A stretch of 64,000 nucleotides of DNA from Rhizorhabdus sp049889055. Lineage in GTDB: Bacteria; Pseudomonadota; Alphaproteobacteria; Sphingomonadales; Sphingomonadaceae. Positions 8,075 through 18,615 of the stretch are shown here, one piece after another. The stretch spans positions 1-64,000 of the forward strand of contig NZ_JBLTWO010000005.1 of NCBI RefSeq assembly GCF_049889055.1, given 5' to 3'. A program made the translations under genes and the position numbers. Below the pieces are notes generated by a model that saw only the letters and a list, made by a program, of their open reading frames with translations, did not search any database and was not told the origin of the DNA. Position 1 is the stretch's first letter. Every line of letters starts with the position of its first letter.

Positions 8075-8469
8075 AATTACGTTGACACTGCAGTTAACTG
8101 TCCGACAGTCAAACTGCCTGCGGTTGCGCGCTTAATGTTTCGACTTGAGAAAAGGCCCAACCACCCCCAGCGTCCGGTCGATCCACGCCTGCTTCTCCCC
8201 CACCGGCGCGACATAGTGGATGGCCTCCGCCGTATCGTCGAGACCCGCACCCCGCGCGATCGTCCAGGCGGCGAGGTAGATCGAGGCGAGGCAGCCGCCG
8301 GCCGTCGCGACATTGCCATGAGCGATGAAGGGGGCGTCGATGACGTCGATACCGGCCTCCACCACCCAGGGCTTGGTCGTCAGGTCGGTGCAGGCGGGGA
8401 GCGAGCCGATCAGGCCGAGTTTCGCCAGCAGCAGCGTCCCCGAACATTGCGCGCCGATCAGCTGGCGGG
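8075..8469. repeat. 395-bp direct repeat, copy B (inside the intact DJ-1/PfpI gene)
   Basis: This is the partner of 2372-2766: same orientation, no indels, about 94% identical. It runs from the 3' flank of the DJ-1/PfpI gene to its codon ~95. Recombination between the copies would delete 5703 bp including marR, the Rieske gene and the TonB receptor gene. Confidence 0.9.
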
Positions 8470-8755
8470 TGGGATCGAGGCGCAGGCGGTCGAGCAATGT
8501 CCGGTCCTCGGCGATCTCGCGGGTGCGGATGCCGCTCCCGATCAGCACGGCGTCCGCCTTCATCGCGAAATCCAGCGGCTGCTGGCGGTCGATGCGTAGC
8601 CCGTTCATCGAGGTGACCTGGGGTGTCGGTGCGCAGATCTGCGCGCTCCATCCTTTGGCGCGCATCCGGTTGAGGATGGACGAGGCGACGAAGGAGTCGA
8701 GTTCGTTAAACCCGTCGAAGGTCAGGACCGCGATCTGCATGGTGCGAGACAGCAT
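8132..8755 (-). CDS. DJ-1/PfpI family (glutamine amidotransferase-like) protein
   Basis: This is a 207-residue protein with the DJ-1/PfpI flavodoxin-like fold. It has an N-terminal strand IAVLTFDGFNELD with the conserved acidic residue, a nucleophile elbow GAQCSG near residue 103, and TAGGCLASIYLAAW near 150. Such proteins include isonitrile-hydratase-like enzymes, chaperones and glyoxalase III; which applies is unclear. An alternative ATG at 8740 gives a protein starting MQIAVLTF. The 3' half is duplicated at 2372-2766. It precedes tag on the same strand but is separated by 65 bp. Confidence 0.85.
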   Translation of the reverse strand: MLSRTMQIAVLTFDGFNELDSFVASSILNRMRAKGWSAQICAPTPQVTSMNGLRIDRQQPLDFAMKADAVLIGSGIRTREIAEDRTLLDRLRLDPTRQLIGAQCSGTLLLAKLGLIGSLPACTDLTTKPWVVEAGIDVIDAPFIAHGNVATAGGCLASIYLAAWTIARGAGLDDTAEAIHYVAPVGEKQAWIDRTLGVVGPFLKSKH

Positions 8756-8820
8756 GGCCGCCCTCGCCGCGCAAGCCCCGCGCGCCGCCCCTCTTCAGCA
8801 CCCATCGCCAGCGCCCGGCG

Positions 8821-9378
8821 TCAGACCTGATCGCGGCGGAAGCAATACTGCGCGTGGTCGTTGACCATGCCGATAGCCTGCATCCACGCATAGACGATCG
8901 TCGGGCCGACGAATTTGAACCCGCGCTTCTTGAGGTCCTTGGAGATGCGGTCGGACAGCGGCGTGCTGGCCGGCACGCTCGTCCCGTCGCCCAGCAGAAC
9001 CTTACCCTCGGTGAAGGACCACACATAGTCGGCGAAATCCTCGCCCCGGTCGCGCATGGCGAGGAAGAGGCGCGCGCCAGCGATCGTCGATTCGATCTTC
9101 GCGCGCGACCGGACGATGCCGGGGTCCTGCATCAGCCGCTCGACATCGTCGGGGCCGAAGGCCGCCACGCGCTCGGGATCGAAGCCGGCGAAGGCCGCGC
9201 GAAACGCCTCGCGCTTGCGCAGGATGACCGTCCAGGAGAGGCCCGCCTGGAAGCCTTCGAGCATCAGATTCTCCCACAGCGCGCGCGGATCGCGTTCGGG
9301 CACGCCCCATTCGCTGTCATGATAGACGGTTTCGACCGGATCGCGTTCGGACCAGCGGCAGCGAAACAGCTCGGTCAT
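8821..9378 (-). CDS. tag: DNA-3-methyladenine glycosylase I
   Basis: This is a 185-residue base-excision repair enzyme that removes 3-methyladenine from alkylated DNA. It begins MTELFRCRWSE with the typical E/Y...HDSEWGVP zinc/active-site region. It then has LWENLMLEGFQAGLSWTVILRKREAFR, the helix-hairpin glycosylase core, and a C-terminal FVGPTIVYAWMQAIGMVNDHAQYCFR with the usual zinc-binding His/Cys. The ATG at 9378 overlaps the stop of the DUF1810 gene by four bases (ATGA), showing translational coupling. Longer upstream starts are shadows. Confidence 0.95.
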   Translation of the reverse strand: MTELFRCRWSERDPVETVYHDSEWGVPERDPRALWENLMLEGFQAGLSWTVILRKREAFRAAFAGFDPERVAAFGPDDVERLMQDPGIVRSRAKIESTIAGARLFLAMRDRGEDFADYVWSFTEGKVLLGDGTSVPASTPLSDRISKDLKKRGFKFVGPTIVYAWMQAIGMVNDHAQYCFRRDQV

Positions 9379-9806
9379 CGCCCGCCCTCCCGGAGCAGAT
9401 CGAGCGTCAGCGGATCGGCCTGCCCGTCGAACCAGCGTTCGAGTGCCGCGACGAACAGCCGCTCGCCCGCCACTTCGGCAAATAGCGTCAGCGAGGAGCG
9501 CAGCTTCATCGCGTCGACCGCACCGAAGATTTCGGCGGCACTCCCCTGCTCCAGATCCTGCAGCGCCTCGACGCAGGCGCGCAGCCGGGCGCCGAGCAGC
9601 GGATGCGCGAGATAGGCCGCCGCTTCCGCTGCCGAGGCCAGCCCATAATGTTGCGCGGTCGGGCTGCGCCCAAGGCCGCGCAGCTGCGGGAAGATAAACC
9701 ACATCCAATGGCCCCGCTTCGCGCCGCGACGGATTTCGGCCAGCGCCTGGTCGAGCACGCCCTCCTGCGCCGCCACGAAGCGGTCGAGATCGAAGCCTTC
9801 TTCCAT
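9375..9806 (-). CDS. DUF1810 family protein
   Basis: This is a 143-residue protein. DUF1810 members share DLxRFVxAQ near the start and GHWMWFIFPQLRGLGRSP..AQHYG, both clear here. I chose ATG 9806 (MEEGFDLDRF) because family members begin about eight residues before RFV; in-frame ATGs at 9839 and 9869 exist. Its biochemical role is unknown. It overlaps tag by four bases and lies just downstream of uvrB, so it may travel with DNA repair genes. Confidence 0.85.
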   Translation of the reverse strand: MEEGFDLDRFVAAQEGVLDQALAEIRRGAKRGHWMWFIFPQLRGLGRSPTAQHYGLASAAEAAAYLAHPLLGARLRACVEALQDLEQGSAAEIFGAVDAMKLRSSLTLFAEVAGERLFVAALERWFDGQADPLTLDLLREGGR

Positions 9807-9909
9807 CGCCCCGCTTATCCTCTCGCCGACGCTCTGCATGACGCCCATATTCCCGATCCATGACAGCAAATGCTGTGGAACATATAAGGAACAAAAAAGC
9901 GAAGCGCAA

Positions 9910-12096
<2,187 letters not shown>

Positions 12097-12152
12097 GGCT
12101 TTGCATATGTAGGATAGAGGGGACGAATGTTCACCTTTTATCTTCCTTCCCC

Positions 12153-13004
12153 ATGAGCCAGTCCGGCAGCCTGCTTCCCTATCGCGACCAGGGCGGCGCG
12201 CCTGGGTTCGACGCGGCCACGTGCCGTGCGGCAGGCATGGCGCTGGCCGCGCACTATGCGGAGGCCTCCCCCTTCCCGCACATCGTCATCGACGACCTGA
12301 TCGATCCGGCCCTGCTGGCGGGGCTGGCCGCGCATTTCCCCGACCGGATGGGCAAGCGCTTCTTCGACCGCGACCAGGAGCGGTTCAAATATCAGTTCGG
12401 GCCGGACGAGATCGACCATGGCGGGCTGCGGACACTGCTCACCGAGCTCAACGGCGCGGCCTTCGTCGGCTTTCTGGAGGCGCTGACCGGAATCGAGGGG
12501 CTGGTGCCCGATCCCTGGTATCTGGGCGGCGGGCTGCACGAGACGCTGCCGGGCGGTCATCTGTCGGTCCATGCCGACTTCAACCGCCATCCGCGCCTGA
12601 AGCTCCGCCGGCGGCTGAATCTGCTCATTTATCTGAACGACGGCTGGCAGCCCGAATGGGGCGGCGATCTCGAACTGTGGGACCGCGCCATGCAGCGTTG
12701 CGAGGTGCGCGTCGCCCCGCTGCTCGGCCGGGCGGTGATCTTCAACACCGACGCCGACAGCTATCACGGCCACCCCGATCCGCTGCGCTGCCCGCCCGAT
12801 CGATCGCGCCGCTCGATCGCGACCTATTATTACACGGCCTTCCCCGCCGACGAAGCCGACGCGCCCGAGCGCACGACCGTCTTCCGCCCGCGCCCCGGCA
12901 GCGGCGACCGGCCTGACCGGCGCGTCGCGATCGACCATTTCATCCAGGATTGGGTTCCGCTACGCCTGCAGCGCTATGCCCGCAAATTGAACCGCTTTCG
13001 CTGA
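12153..13004 (+). CDS. 2OG-Fe(II) oxygenase (prolyl 4-hydroxylase-like)
   Basis: This is a 283-residue protein with the double-stranded beta-helix of 2-oxoglutarate/Fe(II) oxygenases. The HxD iron ligands are in LSVHADFNRH, the distal His is in DSYHGHPDP, and the 2OG-binding Arg is in RRSIATYYYTA. The strand between (RRLNLLIYLNDGW...WGGDLELWD) is typical of the P4Hc/PKHD-like group. I start at ATG 12153 (MSQSGSL); a longer frame from 12015 would run into uvrB. The substrate is unknown. It is divergent from uvrB with a 56-bp gap. Confidence 0.85.
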   Translation: MSQSGSLLPYRDQGGAPGFDAATCRAAGMALAAHYAEASPFPHIVIDDLIDPALLAGLAAHFPDRMGKRFFDRDQERFKYQFGPDEIDHGGLRTLLTELNGAAFVGFLEALTGIEGLVPDPWYLGGGLHETLPGGHLSVHADFNRHPRLKLRRRLNLLIYLNDGWQPEWGGDLELWDRAMQRCEVRVAPLLGRAVIFNTDADSYHGHPDPLRCPPDRSRRSIATYYYTAFPADEADAPERTTVFRPRPGSGDRPDRRVAIDHFIQDWVPLRLQRYARKLNRFR

Positions 13005-13097
13005 GCCCCCCGCAACCTTTTCCCGCCACCGACCCGTAAATCAGCAATGGCTGCACCACGACCAGATCCACATGCGCAGCCCATGAGGGACCCACGG

Positions 13098-13583
13098 ATG
13101 ATCAAAGCCCGCCTTTCGACCGGCATCGCCCCGCTGGCCGCTACCGCCGCCCTGACGCTTGTTCCCGCCACGCCTGCTGCGGCGGACGGCTTCGCTCCCG
13201 GCGGCTGGACCCACCACACGACCATGCTGAGCGCCGACGTGCCGGGCGTGCCGCAATGGGTGATCAAGATGTTCGCCGGCAACCGCAAGCGCTCCAGCTG
13301 CCACGACGCCGCCGAACTGGCGCGCCGGCCGGAGGCGCTGCTGACCCAGGACGATGCGGCGGTCTGCACCAAGCGGCGCTTCTCGATGGCGGGCGGGCAA
13401 CTCGCCTATGACGCCTTCTGCACCAACAAGCGTTTCCCTGATGGCTTGCTCGTCGCATCGAAGGGCAGCTACACGGCCGACAGCTACAAGATCTCGACCG
13501 TTTCAACCGGCATGAAGGAAGGCAAGCCCGTGAAGATCGTGACCGAAGGCAGCGGTCACCGTACCGGATCCTGCAAGAAATGA
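13098..13583 (+). CDS. Periplasmic DUF3617 family protein
   Basis: This is a 161-residue protein. A signal peptide (MIKARLSTGIAPLAATAALTL, cleaved near AAADG) is followed by a DUF3617 domain with four cysteines (SSCHD, AVCTK, AFCTN, GSCKK) that could form two disulfides. A GAGGGA ribosome-binding site seven bases before ATG 13098 decides the start over ATGs at 13047 and 13083. DUF3617 proteins are common in sphingomonads and have no known function. Its stop overlaps the NAT start (ATGA), so the two are co-translated. Confidence 0.85.
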   Translation: MIKARLSTGIAPLAATAALTLVPATPAAADGFAPGGWTHHTTMLSADVPGVPQWVIKMFAGNRKRSSCHDAAELARRPEALLTQDDAAVCTKRRFSMAGGQLAYDAFCTNKRFPDGLLVASKGSYTADSYKISTVSTGMKEGKPVKIVTEGSGHRTGSCKK

Positions 13584-14407
13584 GCGACACGACCAACCCC
13601 GCCGATTTCGACCTCGACGCCTATCTCGCGCGGATCGGGTTGAAACAGGCGCCCGAGGCCGACTGGGGCGGCATGGATTTCCTCCAGCGCCAGCACCGGC
13701 TGACCATACCGTTCGAAAATATCGATATTTCGCTGGGGCGCGGGATCAGCCTCGATCCCGACCATGTCTTCGCCAAGCTCGTCCACCATCGCCGCGGCGG
13801 CTATTGTTTCGAGCAGAACCAGCTGTTCCTGCGCGCGCTGCACGCGATCGGGTTCGAGGCGCGGCCGATCCTGGCGCGCGTCTGGCTGCGCACCGAAGGC
13901 CTCCCGCCGCGCACCCACACCGCCAATCTGGTCGAAATCGGCGGGCAGACCTGGCTCGCCGATGCCGGCTTCGGCGGCGGCTATGCGCCCCCCATGCCGC
14001 TCAGCGACGGGGCGGAGACCTCCGGCCCCGACGGCGCGCTGTTCCGCATGCGCCTCGATGCCGACCATGGCTGGACGCTCGAGCGCCTCGCCCCCGGCGC
14101 GGACCGGGCCGGAGGCTGGGAACGGCAGTACAGCTTCACCACCGACCGCGTATTTCCGGCCGATCTGGAAATGTCCAACCACTGGACCTCGACCCGCCCC
14201 GAAACCCGCTTCACCAGCCAGACGATCGTCAGCCTGGTCCTCCCCAGCGGCCTCGCCTCGCTCGTCGACCGCCGCTATGTCCGGCACACCGCGAAGGAAC
14301 AGGTCGAAAGCGAGATCGAAAGCGCCAAGGCCTACCGCCTGCGCCTGAACTTCGTCTTCGGCCTGATCCTCGACGAGGTGGAGGTGATGGGACTGGGCCT
14401 GTTTTAG
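13580..14407 (+). CDS. nat: Arylamine N-acetyltransferase
   Basis: This is a 275-residue enzyme of the NAT family, which transfers acetyl from acetyl-CoA to arylamines, hydrazines or related amines. The cysteine-protease-like triad is visible: C76 in RRGGYCFEQN, H112 in THTANLVEI, and D127 in WLADAGFGG. The N-terminal IPFENIDISLG is family-typical. Translation is coupled to the DUF3617 gene by a four-base overlap. Length is normal. Confidence 0.95.
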   Translation: MSDTTNPADFDLDAYLARIGLKQAPEADWGGMDFLQRQHRLTIPFENIDISLGRGISLDPDHVFAKLVHHRRGGYCFEQNQLFLRALHAIGFEARPILARVWLRTEGLPPRTHTANLVEIGGQTWLADAGFGGGYAPPMPLSDGAETSGPDGALFRMRLDADHGWTLERLAPGADRAGGWERQYSFTTDRVFPADLEMSNHWTSTRPETRFTSQTIVSLVLPSGLASLVDRRYVRHTAKEQVESEIESAKAYRLRLNFVFGLILDEVEVMGLGLF

Positions 14408-14527
14408 GGGGCTTATCCGAAATTCGGCGACGCCTGGCTGAAACGATGTGGGCCAAGGCGCCTAGCATAATGGCTAGGCCGGGGGGCACCGCCGCCATGA
14501 TAGCTTCCCTGCATATAGACTGCTGAA

Positions 14528-14552
14528 ATCATGCAGAAAAACACTGCATGAT
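14528..14552. promoter_or_regulatory. Perfect palindrome before the AhpD-like gene
   Basis: The arms ATCATGCAG (14528-14536) and CTGCATGAT (14544-14552) are exact reverse complements with a 7-base A-rich spacer, 30 bp before the ATG at 14583. Position and symmetry fit an operator for a dimeric regulator; which one is unknown. Confidence 0.6.
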
Positions 14553-14582
14553 CGAACCAGCGGCGTAGACAGGAGAAGATGC

Positions 14583-15164
14583 ATGGCCGATACGATCAAG
14601 AGTTTCCGCCGGGACGAACTGTCTCCCAAGCTCCAGCAGGACTGGGATTTCGTCTATAAACTGACGGGCCAGGCCGGATTCATCGAGAAAGGCGCCCACG
14701 CACCGGAACTTCTCGACTTCACCATGGTCGATTTCTACGAGAAGATATTCTACGGCGGGCGCGTCGACGTCAAACTCAAGCATCTTGCCCGGCTGCGCAT
14801 GAGCCTCGGTCACGGCTGCCGCAGCTGCAACCTGGGCAACACCATCGGCGCCAAGGAAGTCGGCTACAGCGAAGAGCAGTTGAATGCCATTGAGGGCGAT
14901 CGATCGATCTTCAGCGATGTCGAGATCGCGGTGCTCGAACTGGCCGACGAATTCCTGATGACCAACATTCAGGGGCATCTCGAACCGGAGCTCTACGCCA
15001 AGCTGCACAAGCACTTCGACGATGCGCAGATCCTCGAGCTGGGCACTGTGATGAGCTATCTCGGCGGTCTGGCAAAGATGCTGTTCGTCTTCGACATGGC
15101 CGAGAAGGAGGAAACCTGCCCCTTCCGTCCTGCGGCGCGGTCTTTGGCCGAAGCCGCCGAGTAG
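14583..15164 (+). CDS. AhpD/carboxymuconolactone decarboxylase-like protein
   Basis: This is a 193-residue, all-helical protein of the AhpD/CMD superfamily. The redox motif is C79-R-S-C82 within GHGCRSCNLGN, as in AhpD-type peroxidase partners. True decarboxylases lack this pair, so a redox role is likelier. The GVxxEQ-like turn GYSEEQLNAIEG follows. AGGAGA ten bases before ATG 14583 supports the start. It stands alone behind a perfect palindrome, so it may be controlled by its own regulator. Confidence 0.85.
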   Translation: MADTIKSFRRDELSPKLQQDWDFVYKLTGQAGFIEKGAHAPELLDFTMVDFYEKIFYGGRVDVKLKHLARLRMSLGHGCRSCNLGNTIGAKEVGYSEEQLNAIEGDRSIFSDVEIAVLELADEFLMTNIQGHLEPELYAKLHKHFDDAQILELGTVMSYLGGLAKMLFVFDMAEKEETCPFRPAARSLAEAAE

Positions 15165-15281
15165 AGCATTGGGCAGTTCAGGGTGCTATCGTCGCCGAAC
15201 CTTCGATCGTCGTAGTCGGCGGCGGCGGCGGCTCTAAGATCTGCGCCGTGCGCCAGCTTTGTGAAGTGCATCCTTAAAATT

Positions 15282-15560
15282 CTACCATAAGCGCTTGAGC
15301 GCGAAGCCATCGAACAGCGCCTCGTTCGATATGAGCACCATGTCCTCCGACTGCGCCTGAGCGATCAGCAGACGGTCGAAGGGGTCCTTGTGGGGAATGT
15401 TCATTTCCCCGGCGACGCGCGCATGATGAACGCTGATCGCCAGCTCGTCGAAGCCCCGCTTCGCCAGGATCGCCGAGAACTGTTGGCCAGCACGGCCGCA
15501 TCGGGCGATTTTCCGATCCGGACATTCGCCCCCTTTCCCCAATACGCCAATTCACGCCTA
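15282..15560 (-). pseudogene. Broken VapC-type PIN-domain toxin gene
   Basis: The 3' frame encodes FSAILAKRGFDELAIS, then HHARVAGEMNIPHKDPFDRLLIAQAQ and ...LISNEALFDGFALKRLW. This is the classic C-terminal half of a VapC/PilT PIN nuclease, including the conserved DPFDR. The preceding part (RRELAYWGKGANVRIGKSPDA) reads in a different frame, so a frameshift lies near 15485. The N-terminal acidic strand (normally LLLDTHxxLW) is missing. No antitoxin gene is adjacent. It is a decayed toxin-antitoxin locus between two unrelated genes. Confidence 0.75.
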
Positions 15561-15618
15561 GTCACGCCTCCGCTTTCCCGGCAGACAGCCACCGTCGCGA
15601 CAGCGGGGAGGATCCATC

Positions 15619-16908
15619 TTGCAGGCCCAGTCCAGTCCACGCCGCCCGATCCGGTCGGTCATCGGCGGTTCGCTCGGCAATCTCGTCGAATGGTACGACT
15701 GGTATATCTATTCGGCCTTCTCGCTCTATTTCGCGCAGAGCTTCTTTCCGGCGAGCGACCCGACCGCGCAGCTGCTGTCCACCAGCGTCGTCTTCGCGAT
15801 CGGCTTTCTCATGCGGCCGCTGGGCGGATGGCTGCTCGGCATGCTGGCCGACCGCTATGGGCGCAAGAGCGCGCTGACCTGGTCGATCACGCTGATGTGC
15901 GCGGGATCGCTGATCATCACCTGCGCGCCGACCTATGCGACGATCGGAATCTGGGCGCCGGTCCTGCTGACCTTCGCGCGGATGGCACAGGGACTGAGCC
16001 TGGGCGGCGAGTTCGGCACGGCGGCCACCTATCTGACCGAGATCGCCCCGCCCGACAAACGCGGCTTCTGGTCTAGCTTTCAATATGTGACGCTGATCGC
16101 CGGACAGTTGCTGGCGCTCGGCCTGCTTGTCACGCTGCAATTTTTCTTCCTGACCGAGGCGCAGCTCGAGGCCTGGGGCTGGCGGCTCGCCTTCGCGACC
16201 GGCGCACTCCTTGCCGTGGCGGTGTTCTGGCTGCGGCGCGGGATCGACGAGACCCCCGACTTCGTCGAGGAGAGCGACCGCGGGCGGCGCAAGGGCGGCC
16301 TGCTGACCCTGCTGCGCGAGCGACCGAAGCAGGTCGCGCTGGTCTTCGGCCTGTCGATCGGCAGCAATGTCAGCTTCTATGCCTTCACCACCTACATGCA
16401 GAAATATCTGGTGGGCAGTGCCGGCTTCGCCAAGGACAAGGCCTCGCTGATCTGCTCGGCCGCGCTGATTTTCTATGTGGTGATCCAGCCGATGCTCGGC
16501 GCGCTGTCGGACAAGGTCGGGCGCAAGCCCCTGCTCTACTGGTGCTGGATCGGCGGCATCATAGGCACGGTACCGCTCTTCACCGCGCTGGGCCGCGCCG
16601 ATGGCATGGTCGAGGCCTTCCTGCTGCTCTGCGTCGCCTATCTGATCATCTCGGGTTCAAGCGCCACCAGCGCGGTCGTCAAGGCCGAACTCTTCCCCCC
16701 GCACATCCGCGCGCTGGGCGTGGGCCTGCCCTATGCCGTCAGCCAGGCGATCTTCGGCGGTACAGCGGAATCGGTCGCGCTGGGCTTCAAGAGCGCCGGC
16801 GTGGAAAGCGCCTTCTTCTGGTATGTCACCGGCTGCATGGGCGTCGCGCTGGTGACGACGCTGTTTCTTCCTGAAACCCGCTGGCAGACGGCGCGCTCGG
16901 ACCGATAA
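15619..16908 (+). CDS. MFS transporter, metabolite:H+ symporter type
   Basis: This is a 429-residue protein with about 12 membrane segments. The N-terminus GSLGNLVEWYDWYIYSAFS is the signature of the MHS subgroup (KgtP, ShiA, ProP). DRYGRKSAL after TM2 and DKVGRKPLL after TM8 are the loop motifs. ARMAQGLSLGGEFG is TM4. Members import dicarboxylates, shikimate, betaine or similar solutes; the substrate here is unclear. The start is TTG 15619, backed by GGGGAGGA about seven bases upstream; no better ATG fits. Confidence 0.9.
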   Translation: MQAQSSPRRPIRSVIGGSLGNLVEWYDWYIYSAFSLYFAQSFFPASDPTAQLLSTSVVFAIGFLMRPLGGWLLGMLADRYGRKSALTWSITLMCAGSLIITCAPTYATIGIWAPVLLTFARMAQGLSLGGEFGTAATYLTEIAPPDKRGFWSSFQYVTLIAGQLLALGLLVTLQFFFLTEAQLEAWGWRLAFATGALLAVAVFWLRRGIDETPDFVEESDRGRRKGGLLTLLRERPKQVALVFGLSIGSNVSFYAFTTYMQKYLVGSAGFAKDKASLICSAALIFYVVIQPMLGALSDKVGRKPLLYWCWIGGIIGTVPLFTALGRADGMVEAFLLLCVAYLIISGSSATSAVVKAELFPPHIRALGVGLPYAVSQAIFGGTAESVALGFKSAGVESAFFWYVTGCMGVALVTTLFLPETRWQTARSDR

Positions 16909-17204
16909 TCTGCACACCTGTCCTTTAATGCAGTGCACAACGTTCGATTCGGGCATATGTCGCGGCGCACACAGGGCAGAGTTCGCGAAAAAGCACCGAT
17001 AATCCATCGCGATAGATTTTCGGAAAGATGGTTCCGAATCAATCCACTCATGCCGCGATGCCGCAAAGCGAATAAAGCGATACCCAAATGGGAGTACGCC
17101 ATAAGATTTTGCGGCACTAAGCGACGATAGTGTCCCTATAGCGGTGCGCCGAACGGGTCGGCAGATGCATCGCCTCAGGCATTTTCATAACGGAGTTTGC
17201 ACCG
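16909..17204. other. Intergenic stretch, no gene seen
   Basis: About 295 bp between the MFS gene and the small secreted protein. Short frames lack ribosome-binding sites. It is somewhat less GC-rich than its neighbours, and should contain the promoter of the small gene downstream, but I see no clear box or repeat. Confidence 0.5.
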
Positions 17205-17492
17205 ATGCGTTCCATCATCATCGCCGCCGCCATCGTCTCCTCGCTCGGCCTTTCGGGCGCCGCGCTTGCGCAGGAAGCCCTCACCGTCAAGAACGGCATG
17301 CTGGTGACCAGCGCCGACGGCAAGAAGCTCGGCCGCGTCTATGAGGTCAAGAAGGGCGCCGACGGCGCGCCGGCCGCGATCGTCGTCATCAACGACGCGA
17401 AGATGGCGACCCTCGACATCGGCACGCTCACCAAGGCCGACAACGGCGTGACGACCTCGCTGACCGCCGCCGAGGTCCGCAAGCTCAAGTAA
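17205..17492 (+). CDS. Small secreted protein, PRC-barrel-like
   Basis: This is a 95-residue protein with a clear signal peptide (MRSIIIAAAIVSSLGLSGAA, cleaved after ALAQ). The mature ~70 residues contain VTSADGKKLGRVYEVKKGADG and AAIVVI, a pattern like the PRC-barrel hinge fold found in many small sphingomonad periplasmic proteins. Function unknown. An ACGGAG site precedes the ATG. It converges on the MBL gene with a 6-bp gap. Confidence 0.7.
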   Translation: MRSIIIAAAIVSSLGLSGAALAQEALTVKNGMLVTSADGKKLGRVYEVKKGADGAPAAIVVINDAKMATLDIGTLTKADNGVTTSLTAAEVRKLK

Positions 17493-17498
17493 GGGTCA

Positions 17499-18590
17499 TC
17501 ACCGGCCGGCGATCTCGATCGCCTGGCCGGGCTGGATCGTGACGAAGCGGTCGGCGGCAACGCCGGCCGCTTTGCTTTGTGCGACCAATTCGCGCGGCGG
17601 TACGTCGGGCCCTTCATCGGTCAGGTGGAACGTACCCCAGTGGATGCCGAGCGCCTTGGGCGCCCCGAGCACGCCCAGCACGCGTACCGCCTCGGCCGGA
17701 TCGACATGGCTTTGGCCGAACACCTCGCGCGGATGATAGGCACCGATCGGCAGGACGGCGAGGCGGAAGGGTCCATGCCGCGCCGCGTCATGCGGCCAGC
17801 TGCCGTCGCCCCAGCCGGTGTCGCCGGCAAAGAAGATGTTGCCACCCGGCAGGGTGACGGTGAACCCGCTCCACAGCGCGCGGTTGCGGTCCTCGCCCCA
17901 GCGCGAGCTCCAATGCTGGACCCGCTCGACGATCACCGACACGCCGGGCCGGACCGCCACGCGCCCGCCCCAATCGCGCGCCTGCGCGGCAATGCCGGCG
18001 TCGCGCAGGATGCTGTCATTGCCCAGACCCGTCACGATCAGCGGCCGGTCGCGCTGCCACAGTCGCCGCAGCGTCGGCAGATCCATATGATCATAATGAT
18101 TGTGGCTGACGAGGACGAGGTCGATAGGCGGCAAATCCTCGAACCGCACGCCGGGCGCCCGCACGCGGCGCGGACCGACGCGGTTCCAGGGGCCGGCGAC
18201 ATCGGACCAGATCGGGTCGGTCAGGATGTTCAGGCCCTGCGTCTGGATCAGCACGGTCGCATGTCCGACCCAGGTCGCGCGGATCGCGGCACCCTCGACG
18301 CGGGCGGGCGGACGCGAGGGTGTGACCGCGATCGTCTCCGGCCAGACGTCGCCGCGCTGCCCGGTCGCGGTTCGCCAGATCCGGTCGATGCCAACCTTGA
18401 ACGGGTTGACCTGGCCCCCGTCGCCGGTCGGGTTGCGGAAACGATGTCCGTCATAATGATCGCTGGCCGGCCCGCGATAATAGATCCGGTCGAGCCAATA
18501 GCCGCGCGCGAGCCAGAACAGCCCGCCCAGCAGGACAAGCGCGAGCAGCGCCCATCCCGTCCAGCGCGCCAAACGACGGATTGCCTGCAC
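17499..18590 (-). CDS. Membrane-anchored MBL-fold hydrolase (UlaG/NAPE-PLD-like)
   Basis: This is a 363-residue protein. An N-terminal membrane anchor (residues ~10-29) is followed by a metallo-beta-lactamase domain. Metal ligands are in SHNHYDHMD (HxHxDH), the FFAGDTGWGD strand and GIHWGTFHLT. The WVGHATVLI entry strand and DPIWS are typical of the NAPE-hydrolysing phospholipase D/UlaG-like branch. It probably faces the periplasm. It could act on phospholipids or lactone/ester substrates. It is divergent from the serine hydrolase gene with 25 bp between. Confidence 0.85.
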   Translation of the reverse strand: MQAIRRLARWTGWALLALVLLGGLFWLARGYWLDRIYYRGPASDHYDGHRFRNPTGDGGQVNPFKVGIDRIWRTATGQRGDVWPETIAVTPSRPPARVEGAAIRATWVGHATVLIQTQGLNILTDPIWSDVAGPWNRVGPRRVRAPGVRFEDLPPIDLVLVSHNHYDHMDLPTLRRLWQRDRPLIVTGLGNDSILRDAGIAAQARDWGGRVAVRPGVSVIVERVQHWSSRWGEDRNRALWSGFTVTLPGGNIFFAGDTGWGDGSWPHDAARHGPFRLAVLPIGAYHPREVFGQSHVDPAEAVRVLGVLGAPKALGIHWGTFHLTDEGPDVPPRELVAQSKAAGVAADRFVTIQPGQAIEIAGR

Positions 18591-18615
18591 CCGCTAACCC
18601 TTCCATGATCGGACG

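Noticed and set aside
8072..8599. Plus-strand frames opposite the DJ-1 gene, repeated at 2282-2812
   Set aside because: The same antisense frame appears in both copies simply because the DNA is duplicated; the minus-strand protein is the real family member.
9870..9909. Terminator after uvrB
   Set aside because: A T-run exists on the minus strand (TTTTTTG) but the preceding stem is only three base pairs.
12097..12152. SOS box (GTTC-N7-GTTC) before uvrB
   Set aside because: Only one GTTC half-site (12129-12132) is present; the second would be ATCT. LexA control cannot be claimed.
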